Position numbers and translations under genes: made by a program. A DNA stretch of 64,000 nt from Allodiplogaster sudhausi (lineage: Eukaryota > Nematoda > Chromadorea > Rhabditida > Diplogasteridae). The stretch covers positions 1,346,501-1,410,500 of the forward strand of contig CALZFC010000060.1 in assembly GCA_945643635.1 (NCBI GenBank), in the 5' to 3' direction. The notes under the pieces were generated by a model. That model did not search any database and was not told the origin of the DNA. It saw nothing but the letters and a program-made list of their open reading frames with translations. Each line of letters starts with the position of its first letter. Within the stretch, counting starts at the first letter, position 1. Positions 11,566 through 23,804 of this stretch are shown here, piece after piece.

Positions 11566-13052
11566 ATGGACATTGAATTTGCCATCGCGTTGGCCCCAAA
11601 GTTTGACAAAATATTATTGCCGATGCTACTCCTAATCGGTACGTTCTCATTTTCTGCTGTATACCTACCATAAGTGAATTCATAAAACGTGTGAATGATT
11701 TAGGATCGGTCAATCAGGCAGTCAATCTACGCGTGCTATTCGCAATGCCTGCGCAGCCGCTCATATTCCTGAAGGTCAGACTAGATATGGTGATTGAGCA
11801 TGTTGGTTACTTTAAATAAGAACGCTAGTAGAATCAATTTGTGCTTACTGTCATATTCTAGGCGTCAGCGATTGCTGACTTTGCACTGACAGTGGGCTGC
11901 ATTCCATTTGCGCTGGGCGATGTTATCACCCGTCCTAGATATATCTCCAATATATATATACAAGTCTTCGGAGACGGCATCGACATCGCACTCATATCTT
12001 GGAGGTATATTCTTCTTTTCTATTTCAACCAAGAATGTAGAATTATGCACACATTTGGCACATTTGGACAGACTTGCTTCGATGTCCAGTATAGGAGAAC
12101 TCCTGTATTGACTAGCAGTTATTCTGCTATGGAAAATGTAGCACAAAAAAGTATTTAGCTCCAGAACGACGTTGTTTGAATGAATCCATGCATTGCAGCG
12201 GCCTCTGCCTGGTCGCACTTTCCGGAGAGCGTTTCATAGCGGTCTTCATGCCCATTCGATACTCAACAGCCACGAATAACTGGCGATTTCGTCGCATCGC
12301 CATCATCCTTTTTCTCGCAATTGCGGCATTTCTCGCGCAGATACCAAAATTTCTCGGCAGACGCATTACTTGTGCACCGATGGGGGGAGTTGAATTATCT
12401 CTTTTCGGTATTCCACAATCTCATGTTTAAATGATGCATGTCACGGTTTCTGAGGATATTTGTTTCTTAGTAAATTTTTCATTTTTATTGAATTGCAATT
12501 ATTACAATATACGAAATGTGTGTATTTACGATTTCAGATGTTCTCTTGCTTATGGTAACAATGCTCCTAGCCTCGAGCTGGTAGCCATCATGAATACGAC
12601 ACGGGTCTGTTCTATATATATATATATATATTTATTTTTTTACTTTGCAGAATTCATGTTTTTCGAATATTGTGAGATTTATGCAGGTGATTTGCATGCT
12701 TACTCCTATCTGCGTTCTCGTGTTCTTCAACGTCCTTATTGGCGTTAAATTCGTGGTTCAAAGGTGGGGAGAATGGGTGTTTCTCTCGCAAATATCACAT
12801 TTTCGTATTTGTCTTTCTCCCTAAAAAGCAATTGCACTCACTATTTTCAGGCTAAATTCGTCATCGAACAACAGCAAAGGTCATAGGATTGGCACACTTC
12901 TGGTCGCCTCTTCAGTCACTTTCATTCTCTCCCACTCACCGGTGCTTTGTAACAGCTGGGCTTTTTATCCATCGATCATGTACCACCTCTGTGATGGCAT
13001 TAACAAGAGCTGCGCTGTCTTTTCGTTAGTCACGACTCTCAACTCTTTTTGG

Positions 13053-13132
<80 letters not shown>

Positions 13133-13346
13133 GCTCTCCCATTCCACTTTCTTTCTCTTCAATTGGGGAAATACTTCTGAATCATGTCCTTACAGTTCGG
13201 TGGTGAGCTTCTACCTCTACTGTTTCTTCTCAAGCGACTATCGAACTGCTTTGAAACGGGTCTTTTCCCGCTTCCGTCCCCATCGCTTCACTACGACAGT
13301 TACGTCAAACGTATCGCGCCAATCGCGCTCAAGAACGGCGATATAA
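11566..13346 (+). CDS. Rhodopsin-like 7TM receptor 1 (nematode peptide-receptor type), 8 exons
   Basis: Predicted membrane receptor coupling to G proteins; the ligand is unknown. Exons by phase: 11566-11638, 11704-11774, 11862-12004, 12199-12388, 12538-12604, 12651-12763, 12851-13024, 13196-13346. TM1 is ILLPMLLLIGSVNQAVNL, TM2 ASAIADFALTVGCIPFAL. TM3 ends in SGERFIAVFMPIRYS, which replaces the classical DRY with ERF. TM4 is IAIILFLAIAAFLAQIP, TM5 VICMLTPICVLVFFNVLIGV, TM6 IGTLLVASSVTFILSHSPVL, TM7 SSVVSFYLYCFFSSDYR in place of NPxxY, then a basic tail. About 326 aa. Exon 4 ends in a run of six G. With six G the next exon is out of frame, with five it would be in frame as in paralogue 2, so this copy may be frameshifted. 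Intron 7 holds a (TC)n tract at 13048-13134. The resemblance to FMRFamide-type receptors is my inference. Confidence 0.82.
13048..13134. repeat. (TC)n microsatellite in receptor intron 7
   Basis: Nearly pure TC dinucleotide run with a few TTTC interruptions inside the last intron of receptor gene 1. The intron of receptor gene 2 at the same place is short and lacks it, so the expansion is specific to this copy. Confidence 0.95.
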
Positions 13347-14040
13347 AATGTATTAACACACATCAACTTTTGCCTTGTTGTTAAAGAGCTTTATAATATT
13401 CATCTACACTTATTATAACTTGAAGAATGGATAAATGCGCTTGAACTCTTCTATATAGCCTCCGTTTCTGTGAAAGGTTTTGTGACATGGACGTATGCAT
13501 GCGCTGTTTTCTGTTACACGATTTGCGTATTGGACTGTGAAGTTTGTTACCAGCGTCAAAATGGTAGCTTTGAAGCCATTCCACATATGACGCGAGTTGC
13601 GGTAGAATCAAACTGAGAATATAATTAGGGTCCTGGGGCGCCGAGGCGGAATTGGATAGTTAATCCGTCGTATACGACGGAAACGTTGCGTACGTCGTAT
13701 CCAATACCGGCCCTTGTTAAAAAATGGAGCGTAGACGTAGCGGAGAGTAAATTAATAGACTAAGATCGACGACAGAGAGAAGCTTTAACGTGTAACAGTG
13801 AAGAGAACCAGAAAAACATACACGGACGCTACACGGCCCTTCAAACCGCGCGGGATGATAAAGCTCATATAGGGATGCTACGAAAATCGTAGTGGCCGTT
13901 TGAACATAAAATGGGCCGGAAGCTACATTTTAGACATACAACATAGAAAACGACTGCTACGCAGAAGGGCGCAATTTTCGTCATATTTTTGTGGTTCGAC
14001 TGACGTCACCCTGCAAAAATGGCTTCGAAGCTCGAATCTT
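13347..14040. other. 3' flank of receptor gene 1
   Basis: 13390-13590 matches 41060-41230, behind the receptor fragment, so the duplication that made the fragment included the 3' flank. 13640-13720 contains small palindromes (CCGTCGTATACGACGG, CGTACGTCGTA). No gene is seen in the rest. Confidence 0.6.
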
Positions 14041-14235
14041 GTCATTTCGTCGCAAACTCTGGTCTTTGTAAACAAGACAGTATCAGATTTTTTGCTGTAA
14101 GCCACGAACGAAAATTGTAGCTTGCTCGGTAAAAGGGCTGCGACTGTTGAAGCCGAACTGAGGTAAAGTAGGAGGGTAAAGAGCTGCTATATTTCGTAAA
14201 GTGAAACTTTCTCTCAGAAATTCGATGTGAAAGCA
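14041..14235 (+). promoter_or_regulatory. Conserved 5' flank block R2 of gene B
   Basis: Contains TTTGTAAACAAGAC, AGATTTTTTGCT, TTGTAGCTTGCTCGGTAAAA, GGGCTGCGACCGTTGAA and CTGCTATATTTCGT. The same block lies upstream of C (25000-25215, inverted like the gene), D (26085-26290), E (38545-38785) and F (42010-42190), with an orphan copy at 51475-51620. The constant position suggests promoter or 5' UTR sequence, or simply the left part of the duplicated unit. Confidence 0.6.
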
Positions 14236-14412
14236 TTTTTTTTCCTGTTAAGTATTGAATTAACGCTATATTAACATGTGCATATCCATATTACTTACAT
14301 ACGCGCAATATGTGTATTTCATGTCTAATTTACGAGAATTAAAAAAAATAAAAATGGTTCCGTTCATTGCACATACATATATCATCTAATGAAATGTCTT
14401 CGCGACACCTTT

Positions 14413-14618
14413 TTAAAGGAGGGCAATCATCAAAAAATTATGTGATATTTCAAATTGCCGCGGCCCTTCACACTCTCAATCGCGCGTGCTATTTTCTTGC
14501 AGCGGGTTTGTGCGAACTGCGAAATAGCACGCCAGAATGAGAGAGAGTGAGGAATCACAGGGCAGACGCGGCAATTCGAACCTGCATTAAATATTTTTCG
14601 GTGATTGCCCTCCTTTAA
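14413..14618. mobile_element. TTAA-flanked MITE M1
   Basis: About 200 bp, ends AAGGAGGGCAATCATC and GATTGCCCTCCTT in inverted orientation, flanked by TTAA on both sides. The interior is largely palindromic, with GCGTGCTATTTTC..GCAGCGGGTTTGTGCG and its complement. Same family as M2 (21066-21578), M3 (55266-55467) and M4 (57951-58141). No coding capacity. Confidence 0.88.
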
Positions 14619-15572
14619 AGCTAATAATTAACGGCCCAATGGCAATGCTCTTATTGCAGATGAATCATCGCCAGCTTCTTCTTGCTCCTCTAAATTTAAT
14701 CGCAAATGAGTTGTTCACTGTCGGTTGCATAAGTTGCAACTCATGGAACTCCGCTTTGCCAGAAACGACGTTAGTCCGTTACGCTTCCTTTCCACTTCTC
14801 TAAAGATTTAACCTTCAACTTGCGTGTTCATTTCTCAAGCTTTTACCGGTCTCTAGACCACTTACAGGCGAGAGATATGCTGTGGAGACATTTGCGAAAC
14901 GAAATACTTCAAGTTATCCGGCAACACTACGCACACTAAGCTGGTGCGCTTCTCGAGATTTTTCAATAGAAAACGTTTGTTTGTATGTCTGACACTAGAA
15001 GTATGAAATGTGATGTTGAGGTTTCACTAGAGAAAATATTTCTTCATAGTTCTTCATTTGAAGTTCCTCTTATTCCCTTGTTTTGCTTGAAGAGCTGCAT
15101 ATCCGGCAGAATTTTCGAGTCCCTCACTGGCTGCTACAGCACATATAATAAGAAAATCGTGTGCTATTGCAAGTTGGGCAGTCTTTTCAACCTTTATCAT
15201 TGACATGTTCTAGTCTAGACACAAGCGATTAGATCTTGATTTCGTTACTCCAGTGAGTCCATGTGCAATCGTCACGAAGACACGGTTCATGTCAAGAAGG
15301 AGCGCAATCTGACATGCACGGTCACTGAAGCTGACGGCAACATCACATTGGTTAGCGGCGCTATCGAAAAATGAAAGGAAGCGGCAGAAGAGTGTTTACT
15401 TAATTTTTTTTAAACATTACATTCAATTTATCCGTTAGAGCAGCACTAACTTCAACCGTGATCTATAAGAAGTTTGCTGACTATTACAGTACTGTCTCCT
15501 TAATGTAAGTCCATGCATTTCGCTCTTGTGTCAGACAAAAAGTAACGAATTCAAAATTGCGTTCTGGCTCCT

Positions 15573-16056
15573 TTAAGAGAGCTTTTCGAATTCAGTAACA
15601 TAAATCATTTTCCATACACAATGCAATCCGCACTATTTAATGAGTATAATTTCAACACAATCCAATTTTTCCCTTCGGGCTACAACACTCTAGCTCTGCA
15701 AAGTCGTTGAGCCATAAATTAGTCCAAAGACACTTGGGAAATTATCATGCACTTTATGATCACGAAAAATGATATTTTATTTAAAAAAAATATGTTCACA
15801 GATGAAATTTGAAGGGCTTTCATAATGCTATTGAATTGCATGTACGTCGTTTCTCAAAACAGGTTTTGGAAGAATTTATGGGGGTTAGAGTGGTGTATAC
15901 CGACGGGAAAAAATTGGGTGCTGAAATTAGACTCATTAAATAGAGCGGAACGAGATGTTTAAGAAAAATTGATTTATGTGAATGAATTCGAAAATAATTT
16001 TCCCAGGGGAGGGTGATTTAAGCGCATCCTCGACTCTTACAGAGAGGCTCTCTTAT
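15573..16056. mobile_element. Internally deleted relic of the FB1/FB5 family
   Basis: Starts TTAA-GAGAGC and ends GGCTCTC-TTAT, about 480 bp, in intron 4 of gene B. It keeps the outer arm text of FB1 (TTTTTCCCTTCGGG, GAGCCATAAAT, AATTCGAAAATAATTTTCCC) but lacks the inner arms and hinge. The paralogues E and F have an uninterrupted TTTAAAGGAG or CTTAAAAGGG at the same place. Confidence 0.8.
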
Positions 16057-16217
16057 AGGAGCTATTGTCAAGCTTTTTTTTTTGGTGCATGAAGTTTTAT
16101 TAGCCATACATTCAGGCGTCGATACTGCATGGCTCACTTGATGGAGGGTAACAACAGTTCTCTATTCAGCACGTGCTCGGATGGCCTCGACATCGATGCA
16201 CTTTCCTTGTTAGATCA

Positions 16218-17941
16218 TTAAGAGAGCATGTCCGTAAGCTTCGAGCGCAGCCTGCCCCGGGAAAATTGTTTTCGAATTCATTAACGGAAAACATTTTGCT
16301 TATACAACTCGACGTGCTCTTTTTAATGAGACTAATTTCATCATCATCCGATTTTTTCCCTTCGGGATACACTACCGTAACCCTGAAAATTCATTGAGCC
16401 ATAAATCCGTTCAAAATCTGTTTTGAGAAACGATGTACATATCATTCAATAGTATTTCGAAATCTCTTCAAATTTCATCTGGGAACATATTTTACGAAAA
16501 TTTTATTTTGGCCGAGAAAATTGGCGTTAAATTATTTGAAGGGTCGAGACACCACGTTCTGCTCATTTCTACACTCTGGAACCTAGATAGAAAGAACGAG
16601 CGTGAAATTTGCTATCAAATAAGCACCATTCAAGAAAAATCCGAGCGTACCAATTTTTTCTATGACGTGAGCAATGCGCGCGAGTCGGTCAAAATGGCAC
16701 ATTTTTGGCCGCCGAGGCACCGTGCAAGCGCATTCATCAATCCATAACTACGCTCAATGTTAATATTACAAAATCGTTAGCATATCATCTAAGAGCTCTC
16801 ACAGAGATCTTCAAATGCTACATACATACTTTTATTGAAATATTTATATTTCTCTGGAAAATTTCGTTCTGTACTATTAGAACGCTTAAAAAACTACTTT
16901 ACAAACATTTCCGCATTTCAAGACATACATCATAAGAAAGAGCGTGAAATTTTCTACAAGATGAACCCCTTTCAATAAAATTTCAAGCCTATAATGTTTT
17001 GTTATAAGTGATAAGAATTGGGCATCAGCTTAGCACAATTCTTCACCGGAAAAAAATATTGGAATATTCCAATTCGAATAATCTAAACAGCGAAATTCTT
17101 GGGCGAAAGGACAGCGACACAACTTTACCTACTCTTATGACTTATAACAAAACATTATAGACTTGAAATTTTATTGAAAGGGGTTCATCTTGTAGCAAAT
17201 TTCACGCTCTTTCTTATGATGTATGTCTTGAAATGCGGAAATGTTTGTAAAGTAGTTTTATAAGCGTTCTAATAGTACAGAACGAAATTTTCCAGAGAAA
17301 TATAAATATTTCAATAAAAGTATCTATGTAGCATTTGAAGATCTCTGTGAGAGCTCTTAGATGATATGCTAACGATTTTGTAATATTAACATTGAGCGTA
17401 GTTATGGATCGATGAATGCGCTTGCACGGTGCCTCAGCGGCCAAAAATGTGCCATTTTGACCGACTCGCGCGCATTGCTCACGTCATAGAAAACATTGGT
17501 ACGCTCAGATTTTTCTTGAATGGTGCTTATTTGATAGAAAATTTCACGCTCTTTCTTTATATCTAGGTTCCAGAGTGTAGAAATGAACAGAAAGTGGCGT
17601 GTCGACCCTTCAAATAATTTAACACCAATTTCTCGGCCAAAATAAAATTTTCGTAAAACATGTTCCTAGATGAAATTTGAAGAGCTTTCGAAATGCTATT
17701 GAATGATATGTACATCGTTTCTCAAAACAGATTTTGAACGGATTTATGGCTCAATGAATTTTTAGGGTTACGGTAGTGTATCCCGAATGGAAAAAATCGG
17801 ATGATGATGAAATTAGTCTCATTAAAAAGAGCGGGTCGAGTTGTATAAGCAAAATGTTTTCCGTTAATGAATTCGAAAACAATTTTCCCGGGGCAGGCTG
17901 CCTTAAGCGCATGCTCGACTCTTACAGAGAAGCTCTCTTAA
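16218..17941. mobile_element. Fold-back element FB1 in intron 5 of gene B
   Basis: Near-perfect palindrome of 1.72 kb. TTAA on both sides, tips GAGAGC. The arms meet at a hinge near 16990-17140 that contains TTGGAATATTCCAATTCGAA. Gene A shows the empty site GATCATTAACTGAT. A 104-aa frame (16433-16747) and a 76-aa frame recur in the arms of FB5, but no transposase is recognisable, so it would need to be mobilised in trans. TTAA targeting is known for piggyBac-like transposases; assignment to that superfamily is inference. Confidence 0.9.
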
Positions 17942-19020
17942 CTGATGCATTGACTACATTATAAATCAGGCTTCGAAGCGATTTGAATTGTCAAAACTCT
18001 TATCAGATTGCCAAAATGGTGATTTGTCAAAATCGGTTTGTCAGCTCAATTAATTTCATTTCCAGCTGTTGAACCAGGCTTTCGAAATTTCGAAATCTTT
18101 GTAGACTGCCGGAGTTTGAGATATGTGTATAGCACATATTTTGCAGCCTTTTCGAGGACGCCTGCTATGTTAAGCGCACCTTCCTGAGGGGTCAACCAGA
18201 ATACGATCTGCATTGTCGCTGCCAGGACGTGCGACTAAAAATATTATTGCGAAGTAGGCTGGCTACCTTGGCAATTCTCCGTTCAAAGTTGCAGGCCGAC
18301 TTTGAACGCAGACAAGATCCTCTCCATTTCTACCGCAAATGTTATGCGACCCATCAAGTGTCATGAGAACATCAACATTCAAGACACGAAAACATACCAG
18401 GTCTTCAGAGCAGTCTACCGTATTAGTCAAAAACTTTGTAGAAGAAGTCATTCGTTTTATTTGCCACATATTATTAACGTTGAGGGTACGCATTGCTATC
18501 TCGAGTATTACTCGTCGCAGTTATGGCGTATCTGTCTAGTGGCTCTCGGCGACTACGAAATACCAGTAGTAGATATTTTTCTTTTAAAGTGAAAACATCG
18601 CAATGTCCCAGGTCGGCCGATTCGCAAATGGACACAATACATACCACTATGTGTGTACGAGCGACTTCTGTAATGCGGATGAGGAAGCGGCGCGCGCGTC
18701 CCTCTGCGCTGCAAACGTGTCTGACGCGTCTCCCCAGTGCGAGCCCGACAAGCCTTCTTCCCGACCGTTGCTCGACAACAACTGGAATGTTAGTACATCT
18801 CATTTTGGCCGTTTAATATGTCTGATCTTCTGAAGCACAATTAAAGATTGAAATGACATATGAACTAAATTTAAAAAAAAAAACAAGTAATTTGGCCAAT
18901 AATTACCGAATTATGATATTTCAGCTAACTTGTTCAACATCACCTGGTGAAACGAAAGGACTTCTTTCTCCCTTCACTGTCATATATTTCTATATATTAA
19001 TCGCAATATTCTGCGCTTGA

Positions 19021-20119
19021 GAGTGAAACGCAACAGAGCAATGCTCATTATCGGTCGTCACGATCATGTCCATTCTTCAGCATTTATCCTTTTTATATGT
19101 ATCTGAGCAAATTGGCTACAATAGTTTGTGTTCAAAATGTAACTTTTATGATGTTGTTAATTTTTATTAACCTTTTTTTTCTTGTTAAACTTCCTCTTCC
19201 AATATATGCATTTTGATTTCTCCGTTATCTTCTTGAACAATTTTTTTTCGTTGAACGAATGACTCCAATCTGTGTAGTGCGCTCTATCTCATTATTTTGT
19301 ATTTCCGCGTCTGCATACTGTAACTCTAGGCACGTTGCCCCGCGCTCGCCATCGTCCCGACTTTGCGACGGAGCGTCCTTTCGTGTCATTGATTAGCTCC
19401 TCACCGTCCGTTTTGCTGGTCAATCGTCATTTCTTCTCTTTTTATTTAAGTTGTGTGACTATTAATGGTGTATTAATTCGTATGTCTTTTGCTAGTCGAG
19501 TCTTCTAGCCTGACACTCTTTCTCTCCTCCGTCTGTCTCTTCCTACTCCTTCTCGTTCGTTTCTTCCACGGCGTTGTTGTGTTGATTGTTCTGTCAGCCC
19601 GCAACCTCTGCCGGCTTCAACCCTGCTGCTTATTCTGAGCACTGCCTGTTCTTTTCTGAGGACCTCCTCTGTTATCTTCTTCTTCTTCTTCTTCTACATC
19701 TTCAAGGTCGACTTCTTCCTTGCCCGTTTTTCTTCCATGTTTCCCTCTTTCTTCGTTTTATTTCTATATTGACCTCCCATCATTTGATACAACATACATT
19801 ATTGCCTGGAATATTTAGCGTCAACTTCGGGGAATTGTTGAAGTTGTTGATGTGACGGATGGAATACCGGACTCTTTTTAAAATGAAGATGTTTCTTTTT
19901 TTTTTACGAAACTGCCAACATCGGCCAACAAAGATGTGAGCAACCGCTCACGAAGAGCCAGCGAGAGAGAACTAACAAGAAATAAAAAAATCCGCAGGCC
20001 AGCCAATCGGTCATCGAACGTGTATCGGTGGCTCAGTTGCCGGATCCATTGGGGCTGCCACACGGGCCAGCGATGACTAGAAGTTCAATGGCGGCGAGGT
20101 CCCGTCTTCATGATCACCA
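19021..20119. other. Downstream flank of gene B
   Basis: No gene is convincing. 19020-19560 resembles the sequence after genes D and F (CATTATCGGTCGTCACGATC, TTATCTTCTTGAACAATTTT). 19590-19860 is the pyrimidine-rich flank seen after A and D. 19880-20100 is unassigned. Confidence 0.6.
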
Positions 20120-20404
20120 TTAAAGGAACCATGTACTGAATGATGCTACAGTAGCAAATTAGGGCCATTTCAAACGCGCGCCCTCAAATATTTGGCCCTT
20201 CTGCCGGTTAGAGAGCGTGTGAAATAGGAGGGTAGCTAACAGCTACAGTAAAAAAATTTGGTCCAGCCATATTTCGCGTGCTTCTAACTTTGTAGCAAGT
20301 AGGGAAAAATGCTTCAAACTTTCCAGAAGTATGTTTTAGACTTATGCTAATAGATCCAAGTCCATAAAACCATAGGATGTATATTCAGTGAACTGCTCCT
20401 TTAA
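20120..20404. mobile_element. TTAA-flanked MITE, second family
   Basis: 285 bp bounded by TTAA. Ends AAGGAACCATGTACTGAATG and, inverted, CAGTGAACTGCTCCTT. An internal inverted pair CTACAGTAGC / AGCTACAGTA is present. Distinct in sequence from M1-M4 but with the same target and an AAGGA tip. Confidence 0.7.
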
Positions 20405-20429
20405 AATACCTCCGCCAGGTTTGTTTAAT

Positions 20430-20900
20430 GGTGAAGTATATGGTCATTTTCCGTGACCCACTCTCACAATGTCTGCGAATTCACATTCGCAGACACTGTG
20501 AACTGCACCAAAGCACATTCTCCTCCCTAACACCACAGCTAGATGTACTACTTTTTTATACTTTATCCAATGCGAAGCTTCTTCTCTGCTAGAGGGGCCG
20601 CCGACGTTGCTTGAGATCAGTTTGCTAAAAAAAAAAACCAAAGAAACACCGCTTCGTATGATTCTTTTCCTTTTGTTTCTCCAAACTACAAATGAGCATT
20701 TAAGGTCATGCGGTGTGCACTGATCTCCACTTTGCCACCAAACAAGAAGCAGCATCGCGCGGAAAGCGTGAAGCACTAGAAGAAGGAAATGAGCTTTGGT
20801 GCTATAATGTTGTGTCGACGGAGCAATGGTGGGCGACGCCTGAACTTCATATGACGCAAAACCTTACTGTAACCCGCCCACATTGCGCAACGAATTAAAA
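20430..20900. repeat. Flank block R1, head-to-head copies
   Basis: 20440-20745 is an R1 copy on the minus strand (GTGGAGATCAGTGCACACCG when read on that strand). It is followed directly by plus-strand R1-like text to 20900 (GAACTTCATATGACGC, ACCCGCCCACATTG), matching 25880-26040. The inversion point of the cluster lies here, consistent with gene C being on the opposite strand to B and D. Confidence 0.65.
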
Positions 20901-21065
20901 CTCTTGAAAAAAATTTTTTAATCACTGTTCGTAAGGGAATATTAGTGTGCAGAAACATAAACAGGGGAGAGAAATCTTGAAGAATGGACGGCATCGCCAT
21001 CATCGAAAATGTTCCCAGCTGTCAAGCGCAGAATATTGCGCTTAACATACAGAGATATAAGACTG

Positions 21066-21578
21066 TTAAAGGAGGGCGATCACCGAAAAGTCATTGCCGA
21101 TTTATGAAACATCTTAGCTATTTTCGAATAGTCTCGGGCATGAGGAAAAATAAAAAGCAAATGAAAAAGCACAAAAAAGGTTCCATATTCAAGTATAAGA
21201 TACTTGAAAGTACAAATTTTGAATGAATTTGTGATTGGCGTCAGTGCAAACATGGCACTCAATTATAGATTAACGGCCACGTACCCATCCCGGGAAGATT
21301 AAATTTACAAATATTTCAAGACATTTTTTGGTTTATGCTTTACCGCCTTTCTTATGTGGATTTTCTTGATTAAACTAAAGAATTTTAGGCAAAACAGTAT
21401 CAAATTAGTAAACGAGCAATAACATATCGCTTCGAAAAAGAAACGGATTTTTCGAAACCAGCGCTACTTTAGCCTCCTTGTCTACCGTAATATTTTGAGT
21501 AATTAAACGGACTTCCGTTTGAAACCTTTGCACGTTTGAACATGCAATTGCAGTTTTTCGGTGATCGCCCTTCTTTAA
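21066..21578. mobile_element. MITE M2 inserted in the last exon of gene C
   Basis: 513 bp, TTAA at both ends, tips AAGGAGGGCGATCACCGAAA and its complement. It interrupts exon 10 of gene C between the codons for GLLS and the hydrophobic tail. Gene E reads CTCCCTTAACAGTCTTATAT without the insert, the exact empty site. It is longer than M1, M3 and M4. Confidence 0.92.
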
Positions 21579-23577
21579 GAGAGAAAGAAGTCCATTTTCT
21601 TCACCAGGCGATGCTGAACAAATTACCTGAAACATTATATTTTTTTTTTTTTTTTGAAGAAAGAAAATAACTAGGTTTTTTAAGTTCATGTGCCATTATA
21701 ATCTTTAATTGGCCGTTATGAGATGAGGACATATTAAACGGCCAAAATGAGCTATACTGACATTCCACTTGTTGTCGAGTTCCGGTCGGGTGGCGGGTTT
21801 GTGTCGCTCGCACTGGGGTGACGCGTCAGACACGTTTGCCGCACAAAGGGAAGCGCGTGCCGCTTCCTCATCCGCGTTACAAAAGTCGCTCGTACACACA
21901 TAGTAGTATTCGAAGTCTGTTGCGAATCGACCGACCTGTCACAAGGCGATGTTTTCACTTTAAAAGAAGAGTATTGACTACCGGTATTTCCATAGCCTTC
22001 GAGTAGACAGCCACGCCATATCTGTCTCCCTTGATAAACGATATAGCAATGCGTACCCTGAAGAGTAATAGCTAATAAAACGCCAATGCCGAATGTTTTC
22101 TTCTACATACTTTGACAAATACGGAAAGTGGATTCTCTGAAGACCTGGCAAGTTTCGGTTTCTTGAACGTTGATGTTCTCATCACACTGGATTGGTCGCG
22201 CGACGTTTGCTGTCGAAATGGAGAGGATCTCGTTTGCGCACAAGTCGGACTGCAACGTTGAATAGAGAATGGCCAAGTAGGCTTATTTCGCAATAATATA
22301 TTTAGCCGCACGTCCTTGCAGCGACAATGCAGATCGTGTTGCGGCTGACTGTGCTGGTCGAAGGTGGGCTGAACATAGCACGTGTCCTCGAAAATGCTGC
22401 AAAATATATGCTGTTCGCATGGCTCAAACAACCATCTGCAAATGTTTCGAAATTTCGAAAACCTATGAGAATACCTTGAAATGAACTAAATTAAGCAAGC
22501 CACAGCATTTGAAAAATTACCATTTTGACAATCTTATTAGAGTTTTGACAATCCAATTAGTTTCGAAGCCTGATTTATAAGGCAATCAGTTAAAGATCCA
22601 ACTAGGAAAGCGATTCGATTTCGTGACCATGCGAGCACTGGCTGATTAGAGAACTGTTGAGGCCCTCTTTCAAGTCAGCCGTGCAGTATCTACAGCCAGA
22701 CGCCTGAATGTACGGCAAATACAACTTGAATGCCCGCACACCAAAGTTCTAATTAATATTTCTTCTGCTGTTTCTTCTTTTTCGACCGCGTCGCTAACCA
22801 ATGTCATGTTGCCGTCAGCATCAGTGACCGCGCATGCCAGATTGCGCTCCTTCTTGACATGAACCTTGTCGTATTGCTGATTGCACATTGACTCACTGAA
22901 GCGAAGAAATCAAGATTACTCTGATTACTTGCGGCTTGACTAGAGAACATGTCAAAGATAAATGTTCGTTGAAAAGACTGCCCAACTTGCAATAGCACAC
23001 GATTTTCTCATTATATGTGCTGTAGCAGCCGTTGAGCGACTCGAAGATTCTGCCGGACACGCAGCTCTACAAGAGCAAAACAACATGAAAGGAGGAATTA
23101 GGTATTAAGAAATAAATTTTTTAGTGATGATTCAACACCACATATCATCTCTTGTGCCTTTTTCTCAAAAGTTTACTATAAGCGTCAGTGATTCAAAAAG
23201 TTTACAGATGAAAACCTCGAAAAGCGCACCAGTTCAATATACGTAGTAATGTTGTCGAATAACTTGTAGTACTTCGTTTGGCAAACGTCTCCACAGCACG
23301 TCGCTCGTCTGTAAGTGATGTAGAGATCGGTAACAGCTTGAGAAATGAGTACGCGGGTGAAAGATTACATCCTTACCAGGGAATGGTCAGAAACCCTGGA
23401 AACCAAAACTAATGGTTTTTGGTCCATCGTTAAAGGAGGTCATAAAAAGATGCGGAATCGAAAAATAAACAGCTAAATCGATATACAAAAAAAGATAAAA
23501 TTATTTAAAGTTTCATAAAAGTTTTGCTGCTTGTGAAATAGCGATGTTAAACACTTTTTTGAAGTTTTAAGCAACGG

Positions 23578-23652
23578 ATTGTGGCCTACTGGATAGTGAG
23601 CTTGGCTGCAATTTTTTGGGCGCGAGTTCGATACCCCGTCGGTACAACTTTT
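23578..23652 (+). other. tRNA-like sequence with A and B boxes, left arm of FB2
   Basis: TGGCCTACTGGATAGTG resembles a pol III A box and GAGTTCGATACCCC a B box, about 35 nt apart, as in tRNA genes with a GGGCGCG stem. The 3' stem does not pair well with the 5' end, so it is read as a tRNA-derived SINE or relic and not a functional tRNA. The mirror copy is at 24418-24492 on the minus strand, with an A box TGGCCTAGTGGATA closer to consensus. Confidence 0.6.
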
Positions 23653-23804
23653 TTTGTCCTTTTTGTAGAAGTGCATTTTCGAATGTTTAGAGAACACCTT
23701 TTGCTCCTAAATTCTTCTAGCGTTATCAGAAAGATAATGCACTTTACCAATTCAACCATTCTTTAAATCTAGGGATGCAAGAATGGGTCGTTGAAGACGC
23801 GGAC

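Larger units (their letters stand above)
14660..19020 (+). pseudogene. Three-finger gene B, interrupted and frameshifted
   Basis: All ten exons of the family are traceable: 14660-14769 (signal peptide and CISCNSW), 14868-14957, 15095-15172, 15254-15350 (CNESMCN), 16116-16208, 18147-18228, 18295-18400, 18485-18565, 18612-18788 and 18925-19020 (GPI-type tail). Damage: the donor after exon 2 reads GAG|AT instead of GAG|GT; exon 5 has lost 8 nt around the Gly-Cys codons and further bases near its end; exon 7 has one extra base and an in-frame TGA where DFCAD should be read. Two fold-back-type insertions lie in introns 4 and 5. The C-terminal module (exons 8-10) is still open. I infer a pseudogene. 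An alternative short transcript of the first module cannot be excluded. Confidence 0.85.

Noticed and set aside
12965..13162. Arg/Glu-rich minus-strand open frame
   Set aside because: It is the complement of the (TC)n tract in a receptor intron. Similar frames at 7013-7195 and 36257-36547 come from GA or CT runs.
23578..23652. Functional tRNA gene
   Set aside because: A and B boxes are present, but the acceptor stem does not pair and the copy is inside a transposon arm; kept only as tRNA-like.
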